Positions 38,334-46,542 of a stretch of DNA of 64,000 nucleotides are shown in pieces; the first letter of the stretch is position 1, and every line of letters begins with the position of its first letter. The notes below the pieces were generated by a model. That model made no database searches, was not told the DNA's origin, and was given only the letters and a program-made list of their open reading frames with translations. Origin of the DNA: Bacteroides sp. OF04-15BH (GTDB taxonomy: Bacteria > Bacteroidota > Bacteroidia > Bacteroidales > Bacteroidaceae); assembly GCF_003477995.1 (NCBI RefSeq), contig NZ_QUEM01000005.1:85152-149151 (forward strand). The letters are read 5' to 3'. The position numbers were made by a program, and so were the translations under genes.

Positions 38334-38706
38334 AGTATGTTGTTTTTCAGAAATAACAGTTAGTTGCAAAATAATGACTTTTTGAGGATATATCCAAATA
38401 TTAATTCAAACCCGTTGGCGGAATTAAAATGACAAGACAAATCACTATTGTCCAATAAAAGATGGTTGATCGGTCTTTGAAATTACTGAAATACAATCTT
38501 TTAAACGGTATTTTAGAAAGAAACGGATTTGAATTGATTCATTAAAAATCTATCAAGCCGACAATAATAATTCTGATAAAGCAACAATTTATGAAACAAA
38601 TTGTTTTATTTTGAATTATATTTCTGCCTATTAAAGGCTGATCATAAAAAAACAAATGAATAAGACTCTTCCTTTTTATAATATTAAAATCAAAACTTCA
38701 AAAACT
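38334..38706. other. Intergenic gap, AT-rich
   Basis: About 370 bp between divergent genes. No gene, tRNA or strong hairpin is seen. It should carry the promoters of the beta-helix gene and of the acetyltransferase, but I find no exact TAnnTTTG match in good position. Confidence 0.4.
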
Positions 38707-39339
38707 ATGCCAACCACAAATAAAGAAAACGCCCTTTCCAGCCCGTCCATTGACGAGATACTGGATATGCTGCACGCCGGAAAATGGGTCAGTGCTGCGG
38801 CAGCCGACTCACCAGAGATCAGCGACATGCTGACCCGCTGTGCCGATGCCTGTTTCGACATCAACAATATGCGCCCCTCCCGCAAAGAGGAACGCCGGCA
38901 GGCTTTCCAGAAACTGCTCGGAAAGTTCGGTAAAGACAGTGTGATTCACAGTCCTTTCCGGTGCGACTTCGGATTTAATATCCGGATTGGAGATCATTTC
39001 GTCGGGAATTTCAATCTGAGCATTCTGGATGAAGCCGAAGTGACGATTGGAGACAACGTCATGATAGGTCCCAACTGCTCGTTGATTACCATAACCCATG
39101 CCTTGCAGGAAGACCAGCGCCAGGAAGGGCTGATGGCGGCACGCCCCATAAAAATCGGGAACCATGCTTGGATTGCCGCCAATGTAGTCATCCTGCCCGG
39201 TGTGGAGATCGGCGAAGGTGCTGTCATCGGTGCCGGAAGTGTGGTAACCAAATCCATCCCACCCCGAATGCTCGCAGTAGGTAATCCATGCCGCCCGATA
39301 CGGCCGATAACCGACGAGGATAGAATCTGCTTGAAGTAA
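38707..39339 (+). CDS. Hexapeptide-repeat sugar O-acetyltransferase
   Basis: 210 residues from the ATG at 38707 (MPTTNKENALSS); a longer frame from 38656 is possible. The N-terminal cap helix domain (about 12-75) is followed by a left-handed beta-helix of hexapeptide repeats (NIRIGDHFVGNFNLSILDEA, VTIGDNVMIGPNCSLIT, PIKIGNHAWIAANVVILPGV). It matches the maltose/galactoside acetyltransferase group (Maa/LacA-like), which moves acetyl from acetyl-CoA to sugar hydroxyls as trimers. His in TITHALQ is the likely catalytic base. It is monocistronic, the last GC-rich gene before the AT-rich island. Confidence 0.88.
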   Translation: MPTTNKENALSSPSIDEILDMLHAGKWVSAAAADSPEISDMLTRCADACFDINNMRPSRKEERRQAFQKLLGKFGKDSVIHSPFRCDFGFNIRIGDHFVGNFNLSILDEAEVTIGDNVMIGPNCSLITITHALQEDQRQEGLMAARPIKIGNHAWIAANVVILPGVEIGEGAVIGAGSVVTKSIPPRMLAVGNPCRPIRPITDEDRICLK

Positions 39340-40019
39340 GTTACCGGTCAGAAATCCTTTCCTTTTGCTACCGGTTCGCCCGTTTCTACAAACACTGGCT
39401 TCTGGGTAAAGTACGCTTCTGGGAAAGAATCTGCATAACTATACACCAATAACGCGCATATATACTGCATATATGCGCGTTTTATACAAAAAATCATACG
39501 AAGTTCACTCAAATACAGTGCGCAAGTTATCCAAAAGTACCGTGGTGGTTTCACTCAATGACCGTGGTAACTCTTTCAAAACATCAGCACAACTTAAAAA
39601 CAAAGTCCGAAAGCCTTGTTTTTCGCTTCATTTTTATCTCTTTCCATCAAAGAGAACTACAAGATTTTCCATTTCAAAAAAGTGATTATTAAAACATTGC
39701 CCTAAAAAACGAAGTCTGAGATTTAAGTTTTTCCAAGTCTCCGGACTTTTCCCTGTAAAAATGGAAAACTCATCAAGTTAGATTGTCAAAATGACAAAGT
39801 GGAAAAATATTATTCTTTTCCAAATGTTTTGCATAAATCTTATAAGGAATATAGCTATTTGAAGTTAAGCGATTTAGAAGAATTACCTTGTTTTGAGGTA
39901 ATAATTTGACAACCGTCTCAATTGCTGTGGTCTGCTTTACTTTGCATATCGATAACTCTTATACTACAAATAATAATACGATTTTCAATGCCAAGCCAAT
40001 ATTACCAAATAAAATTTTG
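39340..40019. other. Long non-coding stretch entering the AT-rich island
   Basis: Nearly 700 bp without a convincing gene. Base composition drops to AT-rich from about 39.4 kb. It holds a 12-bp perfect hairpin at 39451-39481 and a small dyad AAGTC-TCCG-GACTT near 39739. A 70-codon open frame at 39473-39685 has no family features. The left edge of the restriction-modification island is probably here. No integrase or obvious direct repeat was seen. Confidence 0.5.
39451..39481. repeat. 12-bp perfect hairpin
   Basis: AACGCGCATATA and TATATGCGCGTT around a 7-base loop, followed by TTATAC on the plus strand. It could terminate the acetyltransferase transcript, which ends 110 bp before. Confidence 0.55.
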
Positions 40020-40027
40020 TACCTTTG
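40020..40027 (+). promoter_or_regulatory. -7 box of the restriction-modification operon
   Basis: TACCTTTG fits TAnnTTTG. Transcription would begin near 40034, which excludes the TTG at 40025 as start codon for the regulator reading frame. Confidence 0.5.
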
Positions 40028-40279
40028 TCACATTCAGACAAAACGGCATGTACGAACCGAATAAAAGAGGTATTAGATGCTAAGGGCATTAGTCAAACAG
40101 AATTGGCAAACAGGCTTGGAAAGACTTTCAATATGGTCAATCTATACGCAACGAACAAGGTACAACCTCCCCTTCCTGTTTTATATCAGATAGCAAACAT
40201 TCTGAATATTGATTTAAGGGATTTACTTGTACCTAACCAAATTAAAGAAGACTATATAAATGGCGAAAAAAGAGATTAA
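40025..40279 (+). CDS. XRE-type controller, start codon unclear
   Basis: An open frame of 84 codons whose core TNRIKEVLDAKGISQTELAN and RLGKTFNMVNLYATNKVQPP is a clear Cro/CI-type helix-turn-helix, like the small regulators in front of restriction-modification genes. The problem is the start. The frame has no ATG before the domain; its first possible start, the TTG at 40025, lies inside the -7 box. An ATG at 40048-40050 just before the domain (ATG-T-ACG-AAC) is out of frame by a single surplus T (40051). The gene may be inactivated by a one-base insertion, use a non-standard start, or carry a sequence error. It overlaps the next gene by 20 bp. Confidence 0.6.
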   Translation: MSHSDKTACTNRIKEVLDAKGISQTELANRLGKTFNMVNLYATNKVQPPLPVLYQIANILNIDLRDLLVPNQIKEDYINGEKRD

Positions 40280-42182
40280 AACAGACTTTTGGGTGTATGG
40301 GCTACTGCAAGAAGCAGGTTTAGATTTGACACCACAAGGTTGTGACATAAAAGAAGTTGACGAAGCGTTAAAAACGGCTTCAAAAGCGCAAACAGGAAAC
40401 GTTGGCTATCCTGAATATTGTGGAATAGTAAAAGATTTTTTGCTTGTAATAGAAGATAAAGCAACACTTGAAAAGCATATCGTCAGAAATGATAAAAAAT
40501 TAATAGCACAAGATGTTAAAAGTGTAAAAGACTATGCAGTCAATGGTGCTTTGTTCTATGGACTTCATTTAGCTGCACACACTTCTTTTCATAAAGTACT
40601 TGCATTTGGTATATCAGGTAATGAAAAAAGACATCGGATAACTCCTATTTTTATAAACGAACGTGGAGATTATCAGGAACTTTCTGATGTGGAAACCTTT
40701 ATTTCGTTCAATGAAAACAATATAGACGAGTTTTATTTAAAAGAAATCCTGAAGGAAGAAACAGATGTAGAAAAGACAACAGCTGAAATACTCAAAGATG
40801 CAGAGAAACTACACAATGATTTGAGGAATTACGGAAATCTGACTACAGAACAAAAACCGTTGATTGTTTCTGGTATTATGTTGGCATTAAGAGAAATAGA
40901 ATACAAAACATTTTCTATTGATTCTCTTATTGGAGATAACATAAAAACTGATGGACAAAAGATTTACGAAGCCATAAGAAGTAACTTGCAGCGAGCCAAT
41001 GTAACACCCGATACAAAACGAGATAAACTATTGAGTCAATTTTCTGTTATAAAAGATACGCCAAAAATCAATGAAAAAAATGATACTTTAGGTAAGACAC
41101 CATTAAGACATTACACAGAGTTTCTTTATAATAGTATCTATAAGAACATACGTTACCAAAACTCAGCAGAAGACTATTTAGGACGTTTCTATGGAGAATT
41201 TATGTCATATTCAGGTGGTGATGGGCAGACATTAGGTATTGTTCTTACTCCAAAACATATTACAGAATTGTTTTGCGAATTGATAGATTTGAAAGTTGAT
41301 GACAAAGTCCTTGATCCTTGTTGTGGTACTGCAGGTTTCCTTATTGCTGCCATGCACAAGATGGTTAAACAAGCAGAAGATGAAGCTCAGAGAAGACATA
41401 TAAAACGTGACCAGTTATTTGGTATTGAATTACAACCTTATATGTTCACTATAGCCACAACCAATATGATACTTCGAGGAGATGGTAAAAGTAATTTGCA
41501 TAATTGGGATTTTTTAAAGCATAATCCAAGCCAATTACAATTGAAAGGATGTACTGTGGGTATGATGAACCCACCTTATTCACAAGGTTCAAAAAGTAAT
41601 CCTGATTTATATGAAATCAGTTTTACGGAACATTTGCTTGAATCATTAGTTGAGGGGGCAAGAGCTGTTGTAATAGTCCCCCAATCTTCAGTAACGGGAA
41701 AGAGTAAAGAGGAACAAAATATCAAAAACAACATACTCAAACATCATACGTTGGAAGGTGTTATCACACTCAACAAAAATACGTTCTACGGTGTAGGAAC
41801 AAACCCATGTATTGCTGTATTTACTGCTGGCATACCTCATGACAAAAATCATAAATGTAAATTCATTAATTTCGAGGATGACGGATTTGTTGTAAGCAAG
41901 CATATCGGACTGGAAGAAACTGCCAGTGCTAAAGATAAGCGACAACATTTGCTTGACGTGTGGTTTGGACGCGTAGAGGCTGAAACAAAATTCTGTGTGG
42001 AAACCACTATAGAGGCAGAGGATGAATGGTTGCATGCGTTCTACTATTTCAATGATGAAATCCCTACGGAGAAAGACTTTGAGAATACAATGGCTGATTA
42101 TTTGACCTTTGAATTTAATATGATTACTCATGGTAGGGGATATTTGTTTGAAGATATAAAAGATGGAGAAAAAAATGAATAA
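40260..42182 (+). CDS. BcgI-like restriction-methylase subunit (nuclease + N6-adenine MTase)
   Basis: A 640-residue protein. At about 48-70 GYPEYCGIVKDFLLVIEDKA shows a PD-(D/E)xK-type nuclease site (Pro51-Glu52, Asp59, Glu65-x-Lys67). A helical part follows (about 160-320), then an N6-adenine methylase domain with motif I at about 352 (DPCCGTAGFL) and motif IV MNPPYS near 440. In HsdM of type I systems motif I comes much earlier and no nuclease is present, so this resembles the RM subunit of BcgI-like type IIB/IIG enzymes (about 640 residues), which cuts and methylates using a separate specificity subunit. It is overlapped by the first specificity module. Codon use is AT-rich, unlike the flanks. 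Confidence 0.85.
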   Translation: MAKKEIKTDFWVYGLLQEAGLDLTPQGCDIKEVDEALKTASKAQTGNVGYPEYCGIVKDFLLVIEDKATLEKHIVRNDKKLIAQDVKSVKDYAVNGALFYGLHLAAHTSFHKVLAFGISGNEKRHRITPIFINERGDYQELSDVETFISFNENNIDEFYLKEILKEETDVEKTTAEILKDAEKLHNDLRNYGNLTTEQKPLIVSGIMLALREIEYKTFSIDSLIGDNIKTDGQKIYEAIRSNLQRANVTPDTKRDKLLSQFSVIKDTPKINEKNDTLGKTPLRHYTEFLYNSIYKNIRYQNSAEDYLGRFYGEFMSYSGGDGQTLGIVLTPKHITELFCELIDLKVDDKVLDPCCGTAGFLIAAMHKMVKQAEDEAQRRHIKRDQLFGIELQPYMFTIATTNMILRGDGKSNLHNWDFLKHNPSQLQLKGCTVGMMNPPYSQGSKSNPDLYEISFTEHLLESLVEGARAVVIVPQSSVTGKSKEEQNIKNNILKHHTLEGVITLNKNTFYGVGTNPCIAVFTAGIPHDKNHKCKFINFEDDGFVVSKHIGLEETASAKDKRQHLLDVWFGRVEAETKFCVETTIEAEDEWLHAFYYFNDEIPTEKDFENTMADYLTFEFNMITHGRGYLFEDIKDGEKNE

Positions 42183-42885
42183 TCTTTCTTTAAATTCCCG
42201 GAGTTGGAATGCATTCTTTATAGAGGATGTCGCTGAAATACTTTCAGGACGAGATATTTATGAGAGGGAACGTTTAGATGGACTTATACCATATATTACA
42301 GCAACTGCAAATAATAATGGTATAGGATACTTTGTTGCAAATAGTAATGAAACGCTTGAAAGTAATTGTCTTTCGGTAAACAGAAATGGTTCTGTCGGTT
42401 ATTGTTTTTACCATCCATATAAAGCTTTATATGGGAATGATACACGGAAGTTACGCCCTAAAAAGAATAATAAATACGTTTCATTATTTATATCTTTGTG
42501 TATTACAAAACAACGAGAAAAATATGGATATGGTTATAAAATGGGAACGGGACGTTTGAAAAGGCAACGAATATTACTTCCCATTGATGAAAATAACAAT
42601 CCCGATTGGCAATTCATGGAAGATTATATGAAAGCCAAAGAACAACAAATCTTAAAACCAACAATAGAGAAAATATGCAAACACCTAATAATCAACGAAA
42701 TAACGGGGGGGGTAATTTATCTCATGCCCATTGGAAAGCATTTTATTTCACAGAAGTATTCACGGAAATACAGCGAGGGAAACGGCTTAAAAAGGCCGAT
42801 CACTCAGAGGGAAGAACTCCATACATATCGGCAACCGCTCTCAACAATGGTGTGGATGGATTTGTTGGAAACGAAAGCGGCGTAA
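42163..42885 (+). CDS. Specificity module 1 (single TRD), phase-variable
   Basis: The start is at 42163 or 42175, both overlapping the RM gene's stop. Residues 14-185 form one target-recognition unit of Methylase_S type: SWNAFFIEDVAEILSGRDI, IPYITATANNNGIGYFV, then a helical coil PDWQFMEDYMKAKEQQ. At 42705-42712 lies a run of eight G. With G8 the frame then leaves the conserved sequence and runs 58 meaningless codons to 42885; with G7 it meets TAA at once; with G9 it enters module 2 in frame. The present state is therefore a half-size specificity subunit. Confidence 0.8.
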   Translation: MEKKMNNLSLNSRSWNAFFIEDVAEILSGRDIYERERLDGLIPYITATANNNGIGYFVANSNETLESNCLSVNRNGSVGYCFYHPYKALYGNDTRKLRPKKNNKYVSLFISLCITKQREKYGYGYKMGTGRLKRQRILLPIDENNNPDWQFMEDYMKAKEQQILKPTIEKICKHLIINEITGGVIYLMPIGKHFISQKYSRKYSEGNGLKRPITQREELHTYRQPLSTMVWMDLLETKAA

Positions 42886-43280
42886 GAAAATTCTCTAATT
42901 GTCTGACTGTAGCTAATAGCGGTAGTGTAGGGAGTGCATTCTTTCATCAATATGAATTTGTAGCAAGTGACCATGTTACTCAATTGAAAAGAGAAGGATT
43001 AGATAAATATGCTTATCTTTTTATGTTACCGCTTATAAATCGCTTATCGGAGAAATACAGTTTTAACAGAGAAATAAATGACAACAGAATAAAAAGAGAA
43101 AAGTTAATACTTCCTGCAACTCAAACCGGAGAAATAGACTTTACCTTTATGTCTTCCTTTATGAAGGAGATTGAACAAGACATCCTCAAAACTACTTTGA
43201 AAACCTTTAAGGATAGAATAAATGTTAACAAGTGCAAAATGGGGGGGGGGGGTAATTTGGAAACACTTCCTCATTCGTGA
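42675..43280 (+). CDS. Specificity module 2 (single TRD), phase-variable
   Basis: Started at the ATG at 42675, 30 bp before the G8 tract. With eight G the frame reads NNGGGNLSHAHWKAFYFTEV into a second recognition unit (TPYISATALNNGVDGFVGNE, then helix IDFTFMSSFMKEIEQDIL). The whole product is 201 residues. Its end reaches a second tract of twelve G (43241-43252), after which this frame adds NLETLPHS and stops. With eleven G it would run on into module 3. With nine G in the first tract its own ATG frame would hit TAA, so stand-alone and fused forms exclude each other. Confidence 0.75.
   Translation: MQTPNNQRNNGGGNLSHAHWKAFYFTEVFTEIQRGKRLKKADHSEGRTPYISATALNNGVDGFVGNESGVRKFSNCLTVANSGSVGSAFFHQYEFVASDHVTQLKREGLDKYAYLFMLPLINRLSEKYSFNREINDNRIKREKLILPATQTGEIDFTFMSSFMKEIEQDILKTTLKTFKDRINVNKCKMGGGGNLETLPHS
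42705..42712 (+). repeat. G8 slippage tract between specificity modules 1 and 2
   Basis: Eight consecutive G followed by TAATTT in an AT-rich gene. Adding one G fuses modules 1 and 2; losing one G stops module 1 immediately. Poly-G runs of this length are typical slipped-strand switch sites. Confidence 0.8.
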
Positions 43281-43761
43281 CTTATTCCCCAGTCTTGTAC
43301 CAGGCAAATCAAAAGGACTTAATCATATCGAAAAAATTGAAAACGGTATTAGTTATCTTGGAGCAACCAATCAGAACAATGGAGTGCTTTGCTTTGTTAC
43401 AGCTAATAAAGATTTGGTACAAAAAGGAAATTGTATAGCTTTTATCCGAAACGGAGAAGGTTCTATGGGATATTCAGTTTATAAAGCAGAAGATTTTATA
43501 GCGACTTCAGATATGACATTGGGGTACAATGAGAATCTTAATAAATATGTTGGTACGTTTATCACTACTGTAGCAGACCGCATAAGGGGAAAATACAATT
43601 TTGGTTACAAGAGAAGTGCTACACGTTTAGCGAAAGAGGTTCTTACTCTTCCGGTGGATGAAAACGGCAATCCTTATTGGAAATATATGGAGAATTATAT
43701 GCGACGTGTTGAAAACGAACAGATATTTAACTACTTCAAGACTTTAGGACTTACTTTATAA
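43222..43761 (+). CDS. Specificity module 3 (single TRD), phase-variable
   Basis: Started at the ATG at 43222, 19 bp before the G12 tract. With twelve G it reads MLTSAKWGGGVIWKHFLIRD into the third recognition unit (ISYLGATNQNNGVLCFVTAN; helix NPYWKYMENYMRRVENEQIF), 179 residues in all. With eleven G this ATG frame meets TAA while module 2 fuses with module 3. The recognition part differs from modules 1 and 2, so each fusion would give a different bipartite DNA target. Last gene of the operon, followed by a terminator. Confidence 0.75.
   Translation: MLTSAKWGGGVIWKHFLIRDLFPSLVPGKSKGLNHIEKIENGISYLGATNQNNGVLCFVTANKDLVQKGNCIAFIRNGEGSMGYSVYKAEDFIATSDMTLGYNENLNKYVGTFITTVADRIRGKYNFGYKRSATRLAKEVLTLPVDENGNPYWKYMENYMRRVENEQIFNYFKTLGLTL
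43241..43252 (+). repeat. G12 slippage tract between specificity modules 2 and 3
   Basis: Twelve consecutive G followed by TAATTT, the same context as the first tract. G11 or G14 fuses modules 2 and 3; G13 or G10 stops module 2 at TAA. Confidence 0.85.
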
Positions 43762-43946
43762 GCGAGACCAATAGGAGAATATTGAGTGGCGCAACTGTTT
43801 TGCGTACGGAAGAAAACAATTTACTAAATTGTTCCTTACCCCACTTTCCAATAAGTTTTCCTTCGATGTAAAGTACAAGTTTTGACTTGTCTTAAAGGTA
43901 TACCTCGTTTCCATGTCCAATGAATTAAAAACTTAATTACTTAATC

Positions 43947-43990
43947 AAACTGCATCCCGAAACTTGTAGTCAATTTTCGGAATGCAGTTT
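43947..43990 (+). terminator. Terminator after the restriction-modification operon
   Basis: AAACTGCAT-CCGAAA and TTTCGG-ATGCAGTTT arms with one mismatch, followed by CTTTTTG. The AT-rich island ends about here; the 180 bp before it hold no gene I can identify. Confidence 0.75.
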
Positions 43991-44037
43991 CTTTTTGCTC
44001 TCCTCTACGGAGTAAATTTATAGTAAGCTGTCTTTCA

Positions 44038-46473
44038 TCAGATGAACAGATTCAGATTTGCCTCTTCGGTACGCTCCAGATAAGTAGCCACACCGCCAAG
44101 AGTCACATCATCGAGCAGTTCTTCTTTCTTCACACCCATGACATCCATACTCATGGTGCAGGCAATAAACTCCACACCCTGCTCACGGGCCTGAGCAATG
44201 AGCGACTCCAGACTGTCAATCTTCTTTTTCTTCATTAGGAAACGCATCATCTTGCTGCCGATGCCCATCATGTTCATCTGCGACAGCTTCAGCGCCTTGC
44301 TGTCGGAAGGAAGCATCCACGAGAACATACGGCCCCAGATGTCTTTTTCCACTGCCGGTTTCTGACTCTTCTTGATGACGTTCAGTCCCCAGAAAGTGAA
44401 GAACATGGACACTTTCTTACCCGTAGAGGCGGCTCCGTTGGCAATGACAAACGATGCCAGTGCCTTGTCCAAATCATCGCTGAACACCACGATGGTCTTG
44501 TTCTCTGCCCCGCCCTGCTGTGCCGGAGCACAGGCTTTAGGCTGCTGCTTGCGCACCAATGCCTTGACTTGTCCGGCCTGCTTGTCGAGCGACACCAAAT
44601 CGGCTCCGGTCATCTTGCACCACGACTTCACGTCCTTGGCAAAAGCCTGGTCGGTAGCGGTGATGCAAAGCATGGCATCGTTATCCAACTGCTCATAAGT
44701 ACTCTTGAGCTTCATAATCGGACCGGGACACATCAGTCCGCAGGCATTGACTTCTACAATATTCTTCGTGCTGCAAGGCTCATCGCCGCAACAGCTGTCA
44801 CAGGACGAGTCCGGCTGACCGACCGGCATGGTGGCCGCACTCCAGGTCTTGTAACCTCCGGAGAGATTCTTCACATGGGTAAAGCCGTGCTGCTTCAGAA
44901 TCCGGTAGGCCAGATAACCGCGCAGACCGATGGCGCAGGTCACGACAATCAGACGGTCTTTCGGCAGTTCCGCCAGACGGCCGCGCAACTCATCCACGGG
45001 AATGTTCACAAAGCCCGGAATGGTGCCCAGCTCATACTCGGCTGGAGTGCGCACATCTATCTTCACCGCATCGGCCGGCAGAGAGGCCACATCGCTCCAA
45101 AGAATGGTTTCCACCCGTTTTTTCAGAATATTGTCGGCCACAAAGCCTGCCATGTTTACAGGATCTTTTGCAGAAGAATAAGGAGGGGCATAGGCATGCT
45201 CCAGCTCCATCAGATCGGCCACGGTTCCCTGATTCTGGATGACCTGTGCCAGCATCTCGATGCGCTTGTCCACTCCGTCGAAGCCCACAATCTGGGCACC
45301 CAACAGGCGACCGTTTTCGGGCGAGAAAAGAATCTTTACGGACATAGACACGGCACCGGGATAGTAACCGGCATGTGACTGCGAATGGGTGAACGAACTG
45401 AGATAAGGAATCTTTTCACGGTCGAGCAGTTTGGAGTTTGCTCCGGCTGCGGCCACCGTCAGATCGAACACCTGAGCAATGGAAGTTCCGATAGTACCGG
45501 AATAGACGGACACGTTGCCATACACGATATTGTCGGCCACAATGCGTCCCTGCTTGTTGGCCGGACCGGCCAGCGGAATCAGTGCCGGTTTGCCGGTCAC
45601 TCCGTGAACCACCTCAACGGCATCGCCCAGCGCATAAATGTCCGGATCGGAAGTCTGCATATATTCGTTTACCGAGATTCCTCCCAGCGCACCGATAGCC
45701 AGTCCGCTATCCTTGGCCAACGTGGTTTCGGGACGCACGCCGATGCTGAGAATCACCATATCGGTTTCGATTTTCTGCTCGTCGGAAAGCACCACTTCCA
45801 GTGCACCGGAAGCAGAGGATGCAAAACGAGTTACGCCACGCTCCAGATGCAGGTGAATGCCCTGCTCCACCATGTGATGGTGCACGATGGAAGCCATGGA
45901 ATAGTCTATCGGAGCCATCACCTGACGGCCCATCTCCACCACGTGCACTTCCAGTCCCTGGCGGTGCAGGTTCTCGGCCATCTCCAGACCGATGAATCCG
46001 CCACCTACGACTACGGCACGGCGCGGACGGTTGGCGGTAATATAGTTCTTGATGGCATCGGTATCGGGCACATTGCGCAATGTGAAGATGTTGGGCAGAT
46101 TGATGCCCTCGAGGTTCGGACGGATCGGGGCCGCTCCGGGCGAAAGCACCAGTTTGTCATAGCTCTCGGTGTACTCGGCACCGGTTTCCAGATTCTTGAT
46201 GCGCACGACTTTCTGATCGCGCAGAATCTCCACAGCTTCCTGACGCACACGGATGTCTATCGCAAAACGGTCCTGAAATCCTTTCACCGTCTGCACAAAA
46301 AGATGATCGCGCTCTGAAATCTCTCCACCTATATAATAAGGCAGACCACAATTGGCATACGACACATAGGCTCCACGCTCCAGCAGAATGATTTCCGCCT
46401 GCTCGTCCATTCTTCTCAATCGCGCGGCAACCGTAGCTCCACCGGCAACACCGCCAATAACTATATACTTCAT
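44038..46473 (-). CDS. CoA-disulfide reductase-like FAD enzyme fused to rhodanese, TusA and DsrE domains
   Basis: 811 residues, four parts. The FAD/NAD(P)H pyridine-nucleotide-disulfide reductase (about 1-440; VIGGVAGGATVAARLRRMDE) has single active Cys42 in YANCGLPYYIGG, as in CoA-disulfide reductase and NADH oxidase. The rhodanese domain is at about 455-545, with Cys in VTCAIGLRG. A CDSCCGDEPC linker leads to a TusA-like domain (about 575-645, CGLMCPGPIMKLK) and then a DsrE-type domain (about 665-811, CTMSMDVMG). All four handle persulfide or thiol sulfur, so the protein probably relays sulfur or reduces polysulfide/CoA persulfide in the cytoplasm. A MarR-type gene lies directly upstream on the same strand. 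Confidence 0.9.
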   Translation of the reverse strand: MKYIVIGGVAGGATVAARLRRMDEQAEIILLERGAYVSYANCGLPYYIGGEISERDHLFVQTVKGFQDRFAIDIRVRQEAVEILRDQKVVRIKNLETGAEYTESYDKLVLSPGAAPIRPNLEGINLPNIFTLRNVPDTDAIKNYITANRPRRAVVVGGGFIGLEMAENLHRQGLEVHVVEMGRQVMAPIDYSMASIVHHHMVEQGIHLHLERGVTRFASSASGALEVVLSDEQKIETDMVILSIGVRPETTLAKDSGLAIGALGGISVNEYMQTSDPDIYALGDAVEVVHGVTGKPALIPLAGPANKQGRIVADNIVYGNVSVYSGTIGTSIAQVFDLTVAAAGANSKLLDREKIPYLSSFTHSQSHAGYYPGAVSMSVKILFSPENGRLLGAQIVGFDGVDKRIEMLAQVIQNQGTVADLMELEHAYAPPYSSAKDPVNMAGFVADNILKKRVETILWSDVASLPADAVKIDVRTPAEYELGTIPGFVNIPVDELRGRLAELPKDRLIVVTCAIGLRGYLAYRILKQHGFTHVKNLSGGYKTWSAATMPVGQPDSSCDSCCGDEPCSTKNIVEVNACGLMCPGPIMKLKSTYEQLDNDAMLCITATDQAFAKDVKSWCKMTGADLVSLDKQAGQVKALVRKQQPKACAPAQQGGAENKTIVVFSDDLDKALASFVIANGAASTGKKVSMFFTFWGLNVIKKSQKPAVEKDIWGRMFSWMLPSDSKALKLSQMNMMGIGSKMMRFLMKKKKIDSLESLIAQAREQGVEFIACTMSMDVMGVKKEELLDDVTLGGVATYLERTEEANLNLFI

Positions 46474-46542
46474 TATTTCTTTTGTTATTTATTTCTATAT
46501 AATATATTTCCTACTAAAAACTATTTGGGTAAAAAAAGGAGA

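Noticed and set aside
39473..39685. A 70-codon plus-strand open frame in the gap before the island
   Set aside because: It starts inside the arm of a perfect hairpin, has no recognisable domain and ends in Lys/Ser-rich low-information sequence.
40260..42182. Reading this gene as an ordinary type I HsdM
   Set aside because: The methylase motif I comes about 170 residues later than in HsdM, and the N-terminal part shows a PD-(D/E)xK pattern; no hsdR gene is near.
42705..43252. The possibility that the G8 and G12 tracts are plain sequencing errors in one normal hsdS gene
   Set aside because: Tract length may be uncertain by a base, but two long G runs exactly at module borders in AT-rich DNA, each with a matching internal ATG and TAA, are not explained by error. 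Three modules are also one more than an ordinary S gene holds.
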